Positions 17,279 through 26,376 of a DNA stretch of 64,000 nt are shown here, one piece after another. Position numbers and translations under genes: made by a program. The notes under the pieces were generated by a model. It was not told where the DNA came from and made no database searches. It saw nothing but the letters and a program-made list of their open reading frames with translations. The stretch comes from Deferribacteres bacterium. GTDB taxonomy: Bacteria > Zhuqueibacterota > Zhuqueibacteria > Zhuqueibacterales > Geothermadaptataceae. The first letter of the stretch is position 1. Each line of letters opens with the position of its first letter. Location of the stretch: the NCBI GenBank assembly GCA_020633655.1, contig JACKDF010000004.1:62001-126000 (forward strand). Reading direction: 5' to 3'.

Positions 17279-18298
17279 CTAAAATGTCGGCTGAACACCA
17301 ATTCCGGTCGCATTTGGCAGAATGATTTTGCCTTCTGATACATAGGAGCCCTGGTACGGATCATTTTTGATCAGCAGGTTTCCATCGAGGTCAGCCCAAT
17401 CCACAAGGGGTGATAGGTGTGCGGCAGCGGTTATGCCAAGGGCGCTTTCCACCATGCAACCAAGCATGATTTTTAAACCGAGGGAGCGCGCAAGAAGTAT
17501 CATTCGCCAGGCTTCCTGCAATCCTCCGGATTTCATTATTTTTATGTTGATTCCATCGTACGCTTGTGCGAGGGCCGGAATGTCTTTCGCCGTCTTTACA
17601 TCTTCATCCGCAACAAGGGGCAGGGGAGACCGCTGCCGCAGCCAGGCGATGTCTTCAAGTCTGTTGGCTGGCATTGGCTGTTCAACAAATTCCACGCCCA
17701 TCTGCGCCAGCCAGGTGATTTTTTCAAGTGCCTCGTTTCGATCCCGCCAGCCTTCGTTTGCATCCACACGAATGGTTTTATTGGTGACTTCCCGAACAGC
17801 CTGCATAATGGCCTCGTCGTTTTCACCACCAAGTTTAATTTTAAGAAGTGGATAGTCGCGTGCTTCGATTATTTTTTGCTGCATGACCTCCAAAGTATCG
17901 ATGCCTATTGAGTAACTCGTCAGCGGTGTTTTCCCTGCACGAAGTCCCAGAACACGGTAAAGCGGCACACCGAGCTTTTTGGCATTCCAGTCCATCAGGG
18001 CAATATCGATGGCTGCTTTGGCAGCTTGTTGACCTTCACCCAGTTTGGCGATTTCAAGTCCGAGCTCAAAGTATTCCATGGGATTTGCACTGGCTAAAAC
18101 TGGCCGTGTATTTTCAAGAAAATCGTGTATCGATTCCAGGCTTTCATCATAGCGAACATTGTGGGCTGCCTCACCCAGGCCGGTAACACCCTCAGCTTCC
18201 AGCTCAATAAAGTTATAGGTTTTGCTTGTGCTCGAACCGCGTGAAATGGTCCAGGTGTGTTTTAATTCCAGTGTTTTTGTGGAGATTTTTAGATTCAT
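17279..18298 (-). CDS. Dipeptide epimerase (L-Ala-D/L-Glu epimerase-like), enolase superfamily
   Basis: The 339-aa protein has the muconate-lactonizing-enzyme arrangement of the enolase superfamily. KIKLGG supplies the catalytic KxK motif. The metal ligands are the Asp in RVDANEGW, the Glu in FVEQPMP and the Asp in VADEDVK, and the second acid-base lysine is in GINIKIMKSGG. The sequence matches dipeptide epimerases (YcjG/YkfB type), which interconvert L-Ala-D-Glu and L-Ala-L-Glu during peptidoglycan recycling. Other dipeptide specificities occur in the family, so the substrate is uncertain. An in-frame upstream start at 18325 is rejected because MNLKISTKTLEL at 18298 is the usual N-terminus. 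It is a single-gene unit, with a repeat element behind it. Confidence 0.87.
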   Translation of the reverse strand: MNLKISTKTLELKHTWTISRGSSTSKTYNFIELEAEGVTGLGEAAHNVRYDESLESIHDFLENTRPVLASANPMEYFELGLEIAKLGEGQQAAKAAIDIALMDWNAKKLGVPLYRVLGLRAGKTPLTSYSIGIDTLEVMQQKIIEARDYPLLKIKLGGENDEAIMQAVREVTNKTIRVDANEGWRDRNEALEKITWLAQMGVEFVEQPMPANRLEDIAWLRQRSPLPLVADEDVKTAKDIPALAQAYDGINIKIMKSGGLQEAWRMILLARSLGLKIMLGCMVESALGITAAAHLSPLVDWADLDGNLLIKNDPYQGSYVSEGKIILPNATGIGVQPTF

Positions 18299-18411
18299 AA
18301 TTCTATCCGTTAGTTGGTCGCACACTAATTATATTCTGCCTGTTTGTGCGATTTTTGTCAAAATTTTCTATGTCGTTGGTGAATTTAATGATTGGACGGG
18401 GGAGAAGGAAA

Positions 18412-18524
18412 AGGGGGCTGTGTCAAAACATGTAACGCGATGTTCATGTCGTTCATTTTTGAGCTTAAACTTACGACATAAATGTCGAGTTATGGCCATT
18501 AAATCATGTTTTAACTCAGCCCCT
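18412..18524. mobile_element. 113-bp MITE-like element with 20-bp terminal inverted repeats
   Basis: AGGGGGCTGTGTCAAAACATG (18412-18432; one base more than the other arm) and CATGTTTTAACTCAGCCCCT (18505-18524) are inverted repeats with about two mismatches. The GGGGCTGTGTCAAAA end resembles the ends of several DDE-transposase insertion-sequence families. No transposase is present, so it is non-autonomous. The right end sits 6 bp from the stop codon of the citrate synthase gene. Confidence 0.6.
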
Positions 18525-18530
18525 AACAAA

Positions 18531-19700
18531 TTAGCGTTCTGAAATGCTGATGTATTTCCGGTCTATGTCACCCAGATAGACCGAGCTTGGACGGAACAGT
18601 CGATTTTCGCGCAGTTGCTCCATCACATGGGCAGCCCAGCCGGAAATCCGGCTCACGGCAAAAATTGGAGTGTAACTTTCCAGTTTAAACCCAAGATAGT
18701 GATAAACAGAGGCGCTGAAAAAATCGACATTGGGGTAAATTCCACGGTCGCCAACCTCACGTTTCATGATGTCTTCGATCTTTTTGGACATCGCATAATA
18801 GGTTTCGTTTCCGGTAATTTGTGCCAGGCGTTCGGAATATTGGCTGAGAATGCGCGCACGCGGATCGAGTACTTTGTAGACCCGGTGACCAAAGCCCATA
18901 ATTTTGGCTTTGGTTTCCAGTTTGATTTTTATGATTTCTTCTACTTTATCGAGTGAGCCAATTTCATTAAGCAAATGCATAACCCCTTCGTTGGCTCCCC
19001 CGTGCAGAGGCCCGCGCAAACTGCCAATTGCAGCGGTGATTGCACTGTGCACGTCTGTGAGTGTCGAGATAACCACGCGTGAGGTGAAGGTGCTGGCGTT
19101 GAAACCGTGTTCCGCATGAAGAATGAGACAGATATCCAGAACCCGTGCCGCAAATTCATCGGGTTTTTCGCCGTTGACCATATAGATCAAATTGGCTGCA
19201 TGTCCCAGGGAATTGTCCGGAGCGATAGGTTCTTTCCCTTCGCGCAGACGCTGAATCGCTGCAACAATCGTCGGGAAAACAGCGATGAGTTTTTCTGCTT
19301 CATGGGAGGTTTCAATCACGGTGTGTTCATCGCTCTTTGTTTCGTACAAGCCTAAGAGTGAAACGACTGTACGCAGAAATTGCATCGTATTCGACTGGGA
19401 TGGCATTTGTTTCATTATCGAGAGAACTTCCTGTGGTAAAGCTCTGTTCGCCTTCAGGCGTGCATCAAAATCATCAAGTTCTTTACGTGTTGGCAATTCG
19501 CCATAAAGCAGGAAGTAACTGGTTTCTTCAAATGTGGATTTTTCCGCAAGCTCTTCGATGGGAATTCCACGATAGATGAGTTTTCCTTCCTTACCATTTA
19601 TATGACATATCTCGCTTGTGGTGGCGAGCACACCTTCCATGCCTTCATTGTATGTATGTTTATTGCCAAATTTATCCATGACTTCACGAACTTTTGCCAT
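18531..19700 (-). CDS. gltA: Citrate synthase
   Basis: At 389 aa this is a type II-like citrate synthase, condensing acetyl-CoA with oxaloacetate at the entry of the TCA cycle. The catalytic histidines are in LHAEHGFNASTF and GFGHRVYKVLDPRA, with the intervening GPLHGGANEGVM, and the catalytic Asp region is FPNVDF-like (YPNVDFFSA). A methylcitrate synthase role cannot be excluded from sequence, but no prp genes are near. The ATG at 19700 follows AAAGGAGTCATTCGATT, a strong binding site. The coding end is intact despite a MITE-like element 6 bp downstream. Confidence 0.93.
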   Translation of the reverse strand: MAKVREVMDKFGNKHTYNEGMEGVLATTSEICHINGKEGKLIYRGIPIEELAEKSTFEETSYFLLYGELPTRKELDDFDARLKANRALPQEVLSIMKQMPSQSNTMQFLRTVVSLLGLYETKSDEHTVIETSHEAEKLIAVFPTIVAAIQRLREGKEPIAPDNSLGHAANLIYMVNGEKPDEFAARVLDICLILHAEHGFNASTFTSRVVISTLTDVHSAITAAIGSLRGPLHGGANEGVMHLLNEIGSLDKVEEIIKIKLETKAKIMGFGHRVYKVLDPRARILSQYSERLAQITGNETYYAMSKKIEDIMKREVGDRGIYPNVDFFSASVYHYLGFKLESYTPIFAVSRISGWAAHVMEQLRENRLFRPSSVYLGDIDRKYISISER

Positions 19701-19739
19701 AATCGAATGACTCCTTTATAGGTTGTTTTATGTGTATGG

Positions 19740-20231
19740 TTAAATTTCTTTTTTTTCGCCTAAACTTAAAATTCGGGCTTGCTTTTCTTGTGCAGGTTTT
19801 GCTTCCCGGGGCTCGGAATTGTCTTTCGCTGTCTTCTCTTTTTTCTTTTCCAGCTGTGGGGTGATATCCGATTCGCTTGGTGTAATCACTTTTTCTATAC
19901 GGATCGGAATTCCACCCATCGTAAATTCTTCACCATTGATTTGTTCATGACGCAAAATCCAGGTGACGACGTGTAATGGCACTTGCAAAACCAGGAGCTT
20001 GACATGCCACCAGTTGGGTTTGCTATCCGGGAGGAAACTCTCTACTCGCGCAAAGAACGCAGGATTCCCTTCAATAAAAACCTGTACAATATCTTTTTCG
20101 ACAACTGGGTTTTCTAATTTATTCAAACTTTGACTCCACAGATGATATGCACTTTTTTTTGCGGTACTTTCTTCTTGAACGGCTGGTTTTACTAGAACCG
20201 TTATTATAACAATTTGATGTGATTTTTCCAA
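19740..20231 (-). CDS. Conserved protein of unknown function, start uncertain
   Basis: The 163-aa product has no signal peptide or membrane segment. The middle (VQVFIEGNPAFFARVESFLP, then LPDSKPNWWHVKLLVLQVPL and VTWILRHEQINGEEFTMGG) looks like a compact conserved domain that I have met in proteins of unknown function from other phyla. The tail is a Lys/Glu/Pro-rich unstructured segment. The only possible start in the frame is a TTG at 20231, without a good Shine-Dalgarno, because a stop lies upstream and no ATG or GTG precedes the domain. The 5' end may therefore be non-canonical or decayed. It is upstream of gltA by 39 bp and may share its transcript. Confidence 0.55.
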   Translation of the reverse strand: MEKSHQIVIITVLVKPAVQEESTAKKSAYHLWSQSLNKLENPVVEKDIVQVFIEGNPAFFARVESFLPDSKPNWWHVKLLVLQVPLHVVTWILRHEQINGEEFTMGGIPIRIEKVITPSESDITPQLEKKKEKTAKDNSEPREAKPAQEKQARILSLGEKKEI

Positions 20232-20433
20232 AAAAGATTTAAATTGTTGCTTTTCTTTTTCCTTCGGTACTTGAAAAAATGGAAATCATTTTTTCGAACG
20301 GTATCAGGAAATAAGGCTGCTGCGACAGCATCAGGCCACAATCACACACCAGCTCAACCTCGTGTGATGAAAGCGCATTGGTTGTTTTCTTCCCAGGAAT
20401 ATTTTCTGCCAGACAATTTAAATTTTGAGCTAT

Positions 20434-20518
20434 CCCGGTCTATTCATGCGTTGCTTTGATTAGGCGATGGCCAGGGAATATCCCCAGGCTCGATCGTGCT
20501 GTCTATAAATCAAACAGG
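20434..20518. repeat. ~85-bp palindromic dispersed repeat, copy D
   Basis: The left end CCCGGTCTATTCATG and right end TATAAATCAAACAGG match the terminal repeats of copy A. The core GGCCAGGGAATATCCCCAGG keeps the palindrome with an AATATC centre. It ends 10 bp before the start codon of the receptor gene, so it lies in that gene's leader. Confidence 0.65.
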
Positions 20519-20528
20519 CTTTCGATTA

Positions 20529-23027
20529 ATGAGAATTCACTTAAAGAAAATCTTTTTTTCACCATTTTTAATCCAGACGATAACAGTGTGTTGCTTTATT
20601 GCTATTGCAGGTAGTGCTTTGGTCCCCTCATTTATGGCACAAAATGTCGCATTGGCAAAAGGACAAAGTACGGGTGTTTCAAAAGCAGGAATCTCAGCAC
20701 AAAAAATTTCAGATTTCGGTACGATTTTGGGCGTAGTGCGTGAAAAAAACAGTGGTCGCCCCGTCGAAAATGTACAGGTTTATATTGCATTATTGAATAA
20801 AGGCTCTGTCTCCAGTGCCGATGGCGCCTTTGTTCTGCGACACTTAAACCCGGGAGTTTATGAAGTTACAGTACGAATGCTCGGTTACGAGCCTATTGTC
20901 ATCGATTCTGTCCTTGTGCAAGCGAATCGCCAGACCGAACTCGCACCGGAACTCGTTCCGAAAGTGTATGAGGTACATGAAATTCAGGTCACCGCCAGTC
21001 GACACGAAACGCTTGAGCAAAGTGTTCCCCAATTGGTTTCTGTCGTAAGCCGGCAGAAGATTCAGGAGCGCTCCATTTCTCAAACTCCTGAAATCTTGCG
21101 GGAAGAAATGGGACTTGTTGTGCAGAAAACCAGCAGCGGCGGAGGCTCTCCGATTATTCGTGGTCTGCGTGCCAATAAAATTCTCTTTCTTGTTGACGGA
21201 ATCCGTATGAATAACGCGATTTACCGGAGCGGAAACCTGCAATATTTGAATACCATTAATCCTGCATCCATCGAACGCATGGAAGTTGTGCATGGCCCTA
21301 CTTCTGTACTCTACGGTACGGATGCCCTTGGCGGCACAATCAATGCAATTTCTCCTACTCCTGGATTCTCCCAAAATGACAGGATAAATGGTGAAGTTTA
21401 TGCAGTGACAGGCTACTCAAGTGCAGATGCAACGAAATATCTTACTCTTCAAGCCAGTTTAGCTGATCGTCGATGGAGTTTGTCCATGGCCTCATCCTGG
21501 TATCGTTACGGAGACGTCCGGCGCGGTTCTCATGGTGGCGAGGAGTTGATGCGGCGATTGCAGGCATTCCCCGAAACCGGCCGGGATCTCTCTGCAATCC
21601 AAAAGCCGAATGCCTATTCGAGTTGTTACACTTCCATCAAATTTCACTTCCAGCCACACGAAAAACATCGATTCACGCTTGCGTATGAATACAACAGGCA
21701 GGACGATATTCCCCGCTATGATGTCTTTGAGCGCAGGGCCTACGATATCTACTTTTATGATCCGCAGAATCGCGATCTCGCTTATCTTAAATACGAAAAC
21801 AGTCTCAAGGGTCCTCTTGCAGATAAAATGTATCTGACAATGTCCTTTCATCGTCAGGAAGAAGGGCAGATAAAACAGCGGGTTGGGAGCAGCATGCAAA
21901 CGGAGGATAATGTCAGCGTCTCGACTTATGGATGGCAGCTTCAATTTAATAAAGTGCTCCATAAAAATGATTTTATTATTTATGGAGCAGAGGGCTATTA
22001 CGATCGTGTTTCGACCTCGTCTTTTGCACGGGATTTTTCAAATGTAATTCCAACCGCACTACCGCAGGCACCGCTCTATCCTGATGGTAGTACGCACAAC
22101 AATCTGGGGTTATTTATACAAAATGAATGGCACGCAGACAAGGCATGGATGGTTACCACTGGATTACGGTATAGTGCCTTCCAGTTAAAGGCACCTTTTG
22201 GCTTTGTTAAACCCCTGCGGCTTGGTACGGTTGAGCGCCAAACTTCGGCTTTAACAGCGAGCCTTGGCGCCAAATATGACATCAATCCAGCCATTAGCGC
22301 GGTTGGCAATATTGCGCAGGGATTTCGCTCACCCAACCTCGATGATGTTTCCAAATTTGGCCTGGGGAAAGGGGGGACTTTTTACGATATCCCCAATCCC
22401 GACATCACTTCCGAAAAAGCGTTGAGTTTTGATGGCGGATTAAAGTTCAATAGCGAAAATGGGAAAGTGAATGTCGTCGCATATTACACCCGCCTTTCGG
22501 ATGTGCTTATTCGTCAGGCTGGATTACTGAATGGATTATCCTATTTCATGAGCGATGGTGATACCATAGCGGTTTATTACAAGGCAAATGCCGGAAATGC
22601 ATATGTAACGGGGTTCGAATTCGGTGCAGAAATGCTGCTCAAATGGGGCATCTGGGGAAAGGCTCTTGTAAATTTTACCCATGGACAAAATACTTCATTT
22701 GATGAACCCCTCTCCGGAATTCCTCCTCTTAATGGATTACTGGCATTGCGTTGGAATAATCCAAACTACTGGTCTGAACTGAACAGTCGATTCGCCTCTG
22801 CGCAAGCCCGTTTGTCCGAAGAAGATATGCTCGACTTGCGCATTCCCATTGGCGGCACACCGGGTTGGATGACGCTCAATTTCCGCATGGGAGTGAAAGT
22901 TATGGCCAATGTAAAACTAAATTTTGCATTGATGAATATCATGGATTTAAATTATCGTGAACATTTAAGCGGATTAAATGCTCCGGGACGATCTGTCGTG
23001 GTCAATGGCGAAGTACAGTTGTTTTGA
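20529..23027 (+). CDS. TonB-dependent receptor with carboxypeptidase-regulatory-like N-terminal domain
   Basis: The 832-aa protein has a signal peptide ending near residue 40. A CarboxypepD_reg-like domain follows (GTILGVVREKNSGRPVENVQ through VRMLGYEP), then a plug (SVVSRQKIQERSISQTPEIL, GGGSPIIRGLRANKILFLVD, YGTDALGGTINAISP) and a large beta-barrel ending in the terminal phenylalanine GEVQLF expected for BamA-inserted barrels. Such receptors import siderophores, cobalamin, nickel, copper or glycans using TonB energy; the substrate is not evident. An in-frame GTG at 20496 reads through the repeat copy D, so the ATG at 20529 is preferred even though its ribosome binding site is weak. Confidence 0.9.
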   Translation: MRIHLKKIFFSPFLIQTITVCCFIAIAGSALVPSFMAQNVALAKGQSTGVSKAGISAQKISDFGTILGVVREKNSGRPVENVQVYIALLNKGSVSSADGAFVLRHLNPGVYEVTVRMLGYEPIVIDSVLVQANRQTELAPELVPKVYEVHEIQVTASRHETLEQSVPQLVSVVSRQKIQERSISQTPEILREEMGLVVQKTSSGGGSPIIRGLRANKILFLVDGIRMNNAIYRSGNLQYLNTINPASIERMEVVHGPTSVLYGTDALGGTINAISPTPGFSQNDRINGEVYAVTGYSSADATKYLTLQASLADRRWSLSMASSWYRYGDVRRGSHGGEELMRRLQAFPETGRDLSAIQKPNAYSSCYTSIKFHFQPHEKHRFTLAYEYNRQDDIPRYDVFERRAYDIYFYDPQNRDLAYLKYENSLKGPLADKMYLTMSFHRQEEGQIKQRVGSSMQTEDNVSVSTYGWQLQFNKVLHKNDFIIYGAEGYYDRVSTSSFARDFSNVIPTALPQAPLYPDGSTHNNLGLFIQNEWHADKAWMVTTGLRYSAFQLKAPFGFVKPLRLGTVERQTSALTASLGAKYDINPAISAVGNIAQGFRSPNLDDVSKFGLGKGGTFYDIPNPDITSEKALSFDGGLKFNSENGKVNVVAYYTRLSDVLIRQAGLLNGLSYFMSDGDTIAVYYKANAGNAYVTGFEFGAEMLLKWGIWGKALVNFTHGQNTSFDEPLSGIPPLNGLLALRWNNPNYWSELNSRFASAQARLSEEDMLDLRIPIGGTPGWMTLNFRMGVKVMANVKLNFALMNIMDLNYREHLSGLNAPGRSVVVNGEVQLF

Positions 23028-23106
23028 AATAATTATTGCTTTGCGGTACATTTCGCTTATATTTCCACCTTACAATTTTTCTCATTCGAAACCATAGGAG
23101 AACACA

Positions 23107-24309
23107 ATGAACACCAAAGATTATATCGCTCTGGAAGAACAATATGGAGCGAACAATTACCATCCTCTCGACATCGTCATCGCCCGTGCTGAAGGCATCT
23201 GGGTTTACGATGTGGAAGGCAATAAATATCTTGATTTTTTGAGTGCTTACAGCGCCGTTAACCAGGGTCATTGCCATCCACGCATTCTCGATGCAATGAT
23301 CAAACAGGCAAAAAATGTTACTTTGACCTCACGGGCGTTCCGCAACGACCAGTTGGGACACCTGTACAAAAAAGTTGCTGAACTCGCCGGGATGGACATG
23401 GTGCTTCCTATGAATTCAGGTGCTGAAGCCGTCGAAACAGCCATCAAAGCTGCACGCAAATGGGGTTACAAGGTGAAAGGTGTGGCAGCCGATAAAGCAG
23501 AAATCATCGTCTGCGAAAATAATTTTGCCGGGCGGACGACAACCATCGTTGGTTTCTCCACAGAACCACAATACAAGGATGGATTTGGCCCATTCACGCC
23601 GGGTTTTAAAACAATCCCTTATGGTGATGCCGACGCGCTGGAAGCTGCAATCACAGAAAATACGGTTGCCTTTATCGTCGAGCCAATTCAGGGCGAGGGT
23701 GGAGTCGTCATTCCCAAATCCGGTTTTCTTACCAAAGCACGCGAAATCTGCACGAGAAAAAATGTTTTACTGGTCTTCGATGAAATCCAAACCGGTCTCG
23801 GTCGTACGGGTAAATTATTCGCCTATCAACACGAAGAAAATGCCAAACCGGACATGATGACTGTTGGAAAAGCGCTCTCCGGCGGTTTCTATCCGGTCTC
23901 TGCCTGTATCGCGAGAAAAGAAGTGTTGGGTGTTTTTAACCCTGGTGACCACGGAAGTACATTCGGTGGTAATCCCCTGGGGTGTGCCGTCGCGATTGAG
24001 GCACTGAATGTTCTGGTGGATGAAAATTTGACAGAAAAATCTTCCGAGCTTGGCCGCTATTTTATGGAAAAACTTGCAACTTTGAAAAATCCGCTTATCA
24101 AAGAAGTGCGCGGGCGTGGGTTGTTTATTGGTGTTGAATTAAAACCCGAGGCTGGCGGTGCCCGAAAATATTGCGAACAACTCATGGAAAAAGGTCTGCT
24201 GTGCAAAGAAACCCACGAACATGTGATTCGTTTTGCTCCTCCACTGGTCATCAAGAAAGAAGAAATCGACTGGGCATTCGAGCGCATTAAACAAGTCCTG
24301 GATGCTTAA
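23107..24309 (+). CDS. rocD: Ornithine--oxo-acid aminotransferase
   Basis: The 400-aa class III PLP aminotransferase opens EEQYGANNYHPLDIVIARAEG as ornithine aminotransferases do. NSGAEAVETAIKAARKWGY precedes the cofactor-binding core, PIQGEGGVVIP and FDEIQTGLGRTGK follow, and the PLP lysine is in TVGKALSGGFYPVSA. It converts ornithine and 2-oxoglutarate to glutamate semialdehyde and glutamate, linking arginine breakdown with proline or glutamate. The ATG follows an AGGAG about 5 nt upstream. It is monocistronic, followed by a stem-loop terminator at 24394. Confidence 0.93.
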   Translation: MNTKDYIALEEQYGANNYHPLDIVIARAEGIWVYDVEGNKYLDFLSAYSAVNQGHCHPRILDAMIKQAKNVTLTSRAFRNDQLGHLYKKVAELAGMDMVLPMNSGAEAVETAIKAARKWGYKVKGVAADKAEIIVCENNFAGRTTTIVGFSTEPQYKDGFGPFTPGFKTIPYGDADALEAAITENTVAFIVEPIQGEGGVVIPKSGFLTKAREICTRKNVLLVFDEIQTGLGRTGKLFAYQHEENAKPDMMTVGKALSGGFYPVSACIARKEVLGVFNPGDHGSTFGGNPLGCAVAIEALNVLVDENLTEKSSELGRYFMEKLATLKNPLIKEVRGRGLFIGVELKPEAGGARKYCEQLMEKGLLCKETHEHVIRFAPPLVIKKEEIDWAFERIKQVLDA

Positions 24310-24393
24310 TTAATCAAATTCCGACTTTTTTTTGAGCGACGGGTTGACAGGATCATTAATGATGGTCTATTTAATTTTATAATTTGATTTAAC

Positions 24394-24424
24394 AAGGGTA
24401 GCGTTCTGCGCTGCCCTTTTCTGC
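24394..24424 (+). terminator. Rho-independent terminator after rocD
   Basis: AAGGGTAGCG pairs with CGCTGCCCTT (one G-T wobble) around a 5-nt loop and is followed by TTTCTGCTTTT. It lies 85 bp downstream of the rocD stop and 96 bp before the next gene. Confidence 0.75.
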
Positions 24425-24519
24425 TTTTAGTTGTTCCTGCAGGTATGAAAAATTGACTTTTTAAACTTATTGATGAGATTTTTTTTGCAAAGGGACTAAA
24501 TTCCATTGTGGAGTATTGC

Positions 24520-25479
24520 ATGAAAACAGTCAAGGTGCTTATTCAATTTTTATTCGTGATTCTTCTCACTGTACCGCTGTTTGGACAAAATTTCAGTGGC
24601 ACAATAGAAATGGAAATGACGGAGTATGATTCTGAACAGCTCTTCGCCTTGTTCCCTGAATTAAATGACGCCTTCGAACCAGCTCGAAAAGCTGAGGATA
24701 TTTTAACTCCTACCACCATGTCGTTGTTGATTCGTGCGCAAAGCGTTGGACTGGAACCCCAGGAATCGATGATGAAGATGCAGTTTGCTGATAACTGGTT
24801 TCGAATCGATTTCCCGCAGAATGAAATAATGATGTCGATGATTCAGAACCTTGAAACGAAAATGATGTACAATGTTCAATGGCAAAAAGAGCTGTACACG
24901 GAAATAAATCTCAGCAAGGTGGCCGACATGCAAAAAGGTTTGCGCGAACATTATCAGAAACCTTCAAATCCATTGGCTTATCTCGATTCCTTGCCACCTG
25001 ATCAGCGTGCAGAAATTTTGCGACAACTGCCACCAGAAACGTTAAAGAAATTGAAAGAAAATCGCGGACCTTTCACAGAACCACAGAAACCCTCAGATAA
25101 TACGCAAAAAGTTATAAAAACCGGCCGCAAGGAAAAAATCAGTGGTTATGCTTGCGAAGAATACCGTATTGAGAAAAGTGATCAGGTGCTTTCTGTTTGG
25201 GTGACTCCCGCGCCTCAAGGACTTCTCAAAGCGTTAAAAAACATGACGCAGAATTTCGAAGAATTTGGTGATGACGATGCCATGAACGATATCTGGCAGG
25301 TGGCTCCGGATCATATGCCTGTTCTGACAAAAGAATTTGATTTTGCTCTTCCCGGTGAACCCAGTTTAATCATTACACAAATGACCAAACTGCAGGAAGC
25401 ACCTATTCCATCCCAGGTGTTTGTCATTCCTTCTCATTTTAAGAAAACATCCATGCTTGACATGCTTGATACCCAATAG
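24520..25479 (+). CDS. Secreted DUF4412-like protein
   Basis: The ATG at 24520 has GGAG 7 nt upstream; the in-frame GTG at 24508 is rejected. The 319-aa product has a signal peptide (MKTVKVLIQFLFVILLTVPL) ending near FGQNFSG. The layout FSGTIEMEMTEYD ... VIKTGRKEKISGYACEEYRI ... VWVTP is that of exported proteins with a DUF4412-type domain, beta-rich and of unknown function. A Pro/Gln-rich central linker (about residues 150-205) separates two halves. It is followed by 0.9 kb of repeats. Confidence 0.7.
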   Translation: MKTVKVLIQFLFVILLTVPLFGQNFSGTIEMEMTEYDSEQLFALFPELNDAFEPARKAEDILTPTTMSLLIRAQSVGLEPQESMMKMQFADNWFRIDFPQNEIMMSMIQNLETKMMYNVQWQKELYTEINLSKVADMQKGLREHYQKPSNPLAYLDSLPPDQRAEILRQLPPETLKKLKENRGPFTEPQKPSDNTQKVIKTGRKEKISGYACEEYRIEKSDQVLSVWVTPAPQGLLKALKNMTQNFEEFGDDDAMNDIWQVAPDHMPVLTKEFDFALPGEPSLIITQMTKLQEAPIPSQVFVIPSHFKKTSMLDMLDTQ

Positions 25480-25510
25480 CATTCTGGCTAAACTGGTGAA
25501 AAACACATGT

Positions 25511-25612
25511 AAATTCGGACCCCGGGTTGTCGAAGGGCCCGAATTTGCGTGTGGAACCGAATGTTTCGATACTTCAACTTAACTCAGTGCAGGCAAGCTC
25601 AACGTCCGGTTT
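25511..25612. repeat. CCTGAGC-TGCCGAAGG dispersed repeat, copy 2
   Basis: It starts AATTCGGACCCCGGGTTGTC and ends CAAGCTCAACGTCCGGTTTA, aligning with copy 1 at 16165 along its whole length, including the TAACTCAGTGCAGG segment. The left arm is more diverged than in copy 1. Confidence 0.75.
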
Positions 25613-25930
25613 ATCCATTATTCATCCGTCTCGGCACCGCTTGATTTATGCGTTTGGTGCCAAAATCCTCTTTCGAGCCTCCTATTAAATGAATCCACAC
25701 ATTTTAATCCCCTGAATTATTTCGTGTTCCTTCGATAGAATATTATACCGGCTAATTTTTAGCTGGAATCCAATTTTCCTGGCCTCAATCAATTGTGGTT
25801 TTTACTTCGCATAACTTCTGTTCGAAGAAAATCATTCTGGTCTGCTTAAAAAAGAAGGCTATGTTAAACGAACGATATGAATTATACCTCGATTTATGGC
25901 CAACAACAAAAACAAAATTAAGTCGAACGG

Positions 25931-26030
25931 CGAGCCGCAAAGGTGCAGAGATTCGCAGAGTTTTTTAAAAATTTTTCTCTGCGTAACTCTGCTTCTCGGC
26001 GATTCTGCGTTTTAAAAATTCCATTTATTT
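25931..26030. repeat. 'CGCAGAG' dispersed repeat, copy 1
   Basis: CGAGCCGCAAAGGTGCAGAG, ATTCGCAGAGTTTTTT and TTTCTCTGCGTAACTCTGC fold back on one another, and TTCTGCGTTTTAAAAATTCC closes the unit. It aligns with 47107-47199. Similar 'GCAGAGATTCGCAGAG' units are familiar from intergenic DNA of many unrelated bacteria. Confidence 0.65.
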
Positions 26031-26376
26031 GGCTAGTAATTCAGACCTTTCCTTAAACAAAGCGAAATAGAACAATTCTGGATGAAGTCTATCTAATGGG
26101 ATGCCTGCACTACAAGATTCAGGCATGCTGAAGAAAAGTGGAGAATCAGGAATGATCTTTTGGACGAATCACAATATTTAGTTTAGCGGTCATTCGGGTG
26201 GGAATTGGAGTACGTCACAGCTGCAGTAAAATGCTCTTTACATTTTCTCCCTGTAACAGGCTTTGCACTAACGACGAAATGAATCATTTTCGTATAGAAT
26301 TTAAGTAATTGTTGTCACTTCGTCGATAAACTGGGCATTAAGTTTTAAGTATCTAAAATATGAGTAAAATATCCTC

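Larger units (their letters stand above)
25480..26376. other. Repeat-rich intergenic region without recognised genes
   Basis: No frame here shows a family resemblance. Two dispersed repeats are present (25511-25612 and 25931-26030), plus a short perfect inverted repeat ATGCCTG/CAGGCAT at 26101-26126. The last ~150 bp before the kinase gene presumably hold its promoter. Confidence 0.6.

Noticed and set aside
20496..20528. GTG start for the TonB-dependent receptor
   Set aside because: These codons lie in repeat copy D and precede the signal peptide; the ATG at 20529 is preferred.
20844..21374. 176-codon minus-strand open frame
   Set aside because: Antisense to the plug region of the TonB-dependent receptor; no family features.
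25931..26030. Repeat as a CRISPR array
   Set aside because: There are no regular direct repeats with unique spacers; the element is a single fold-back unit with one other copy 21 kb away.
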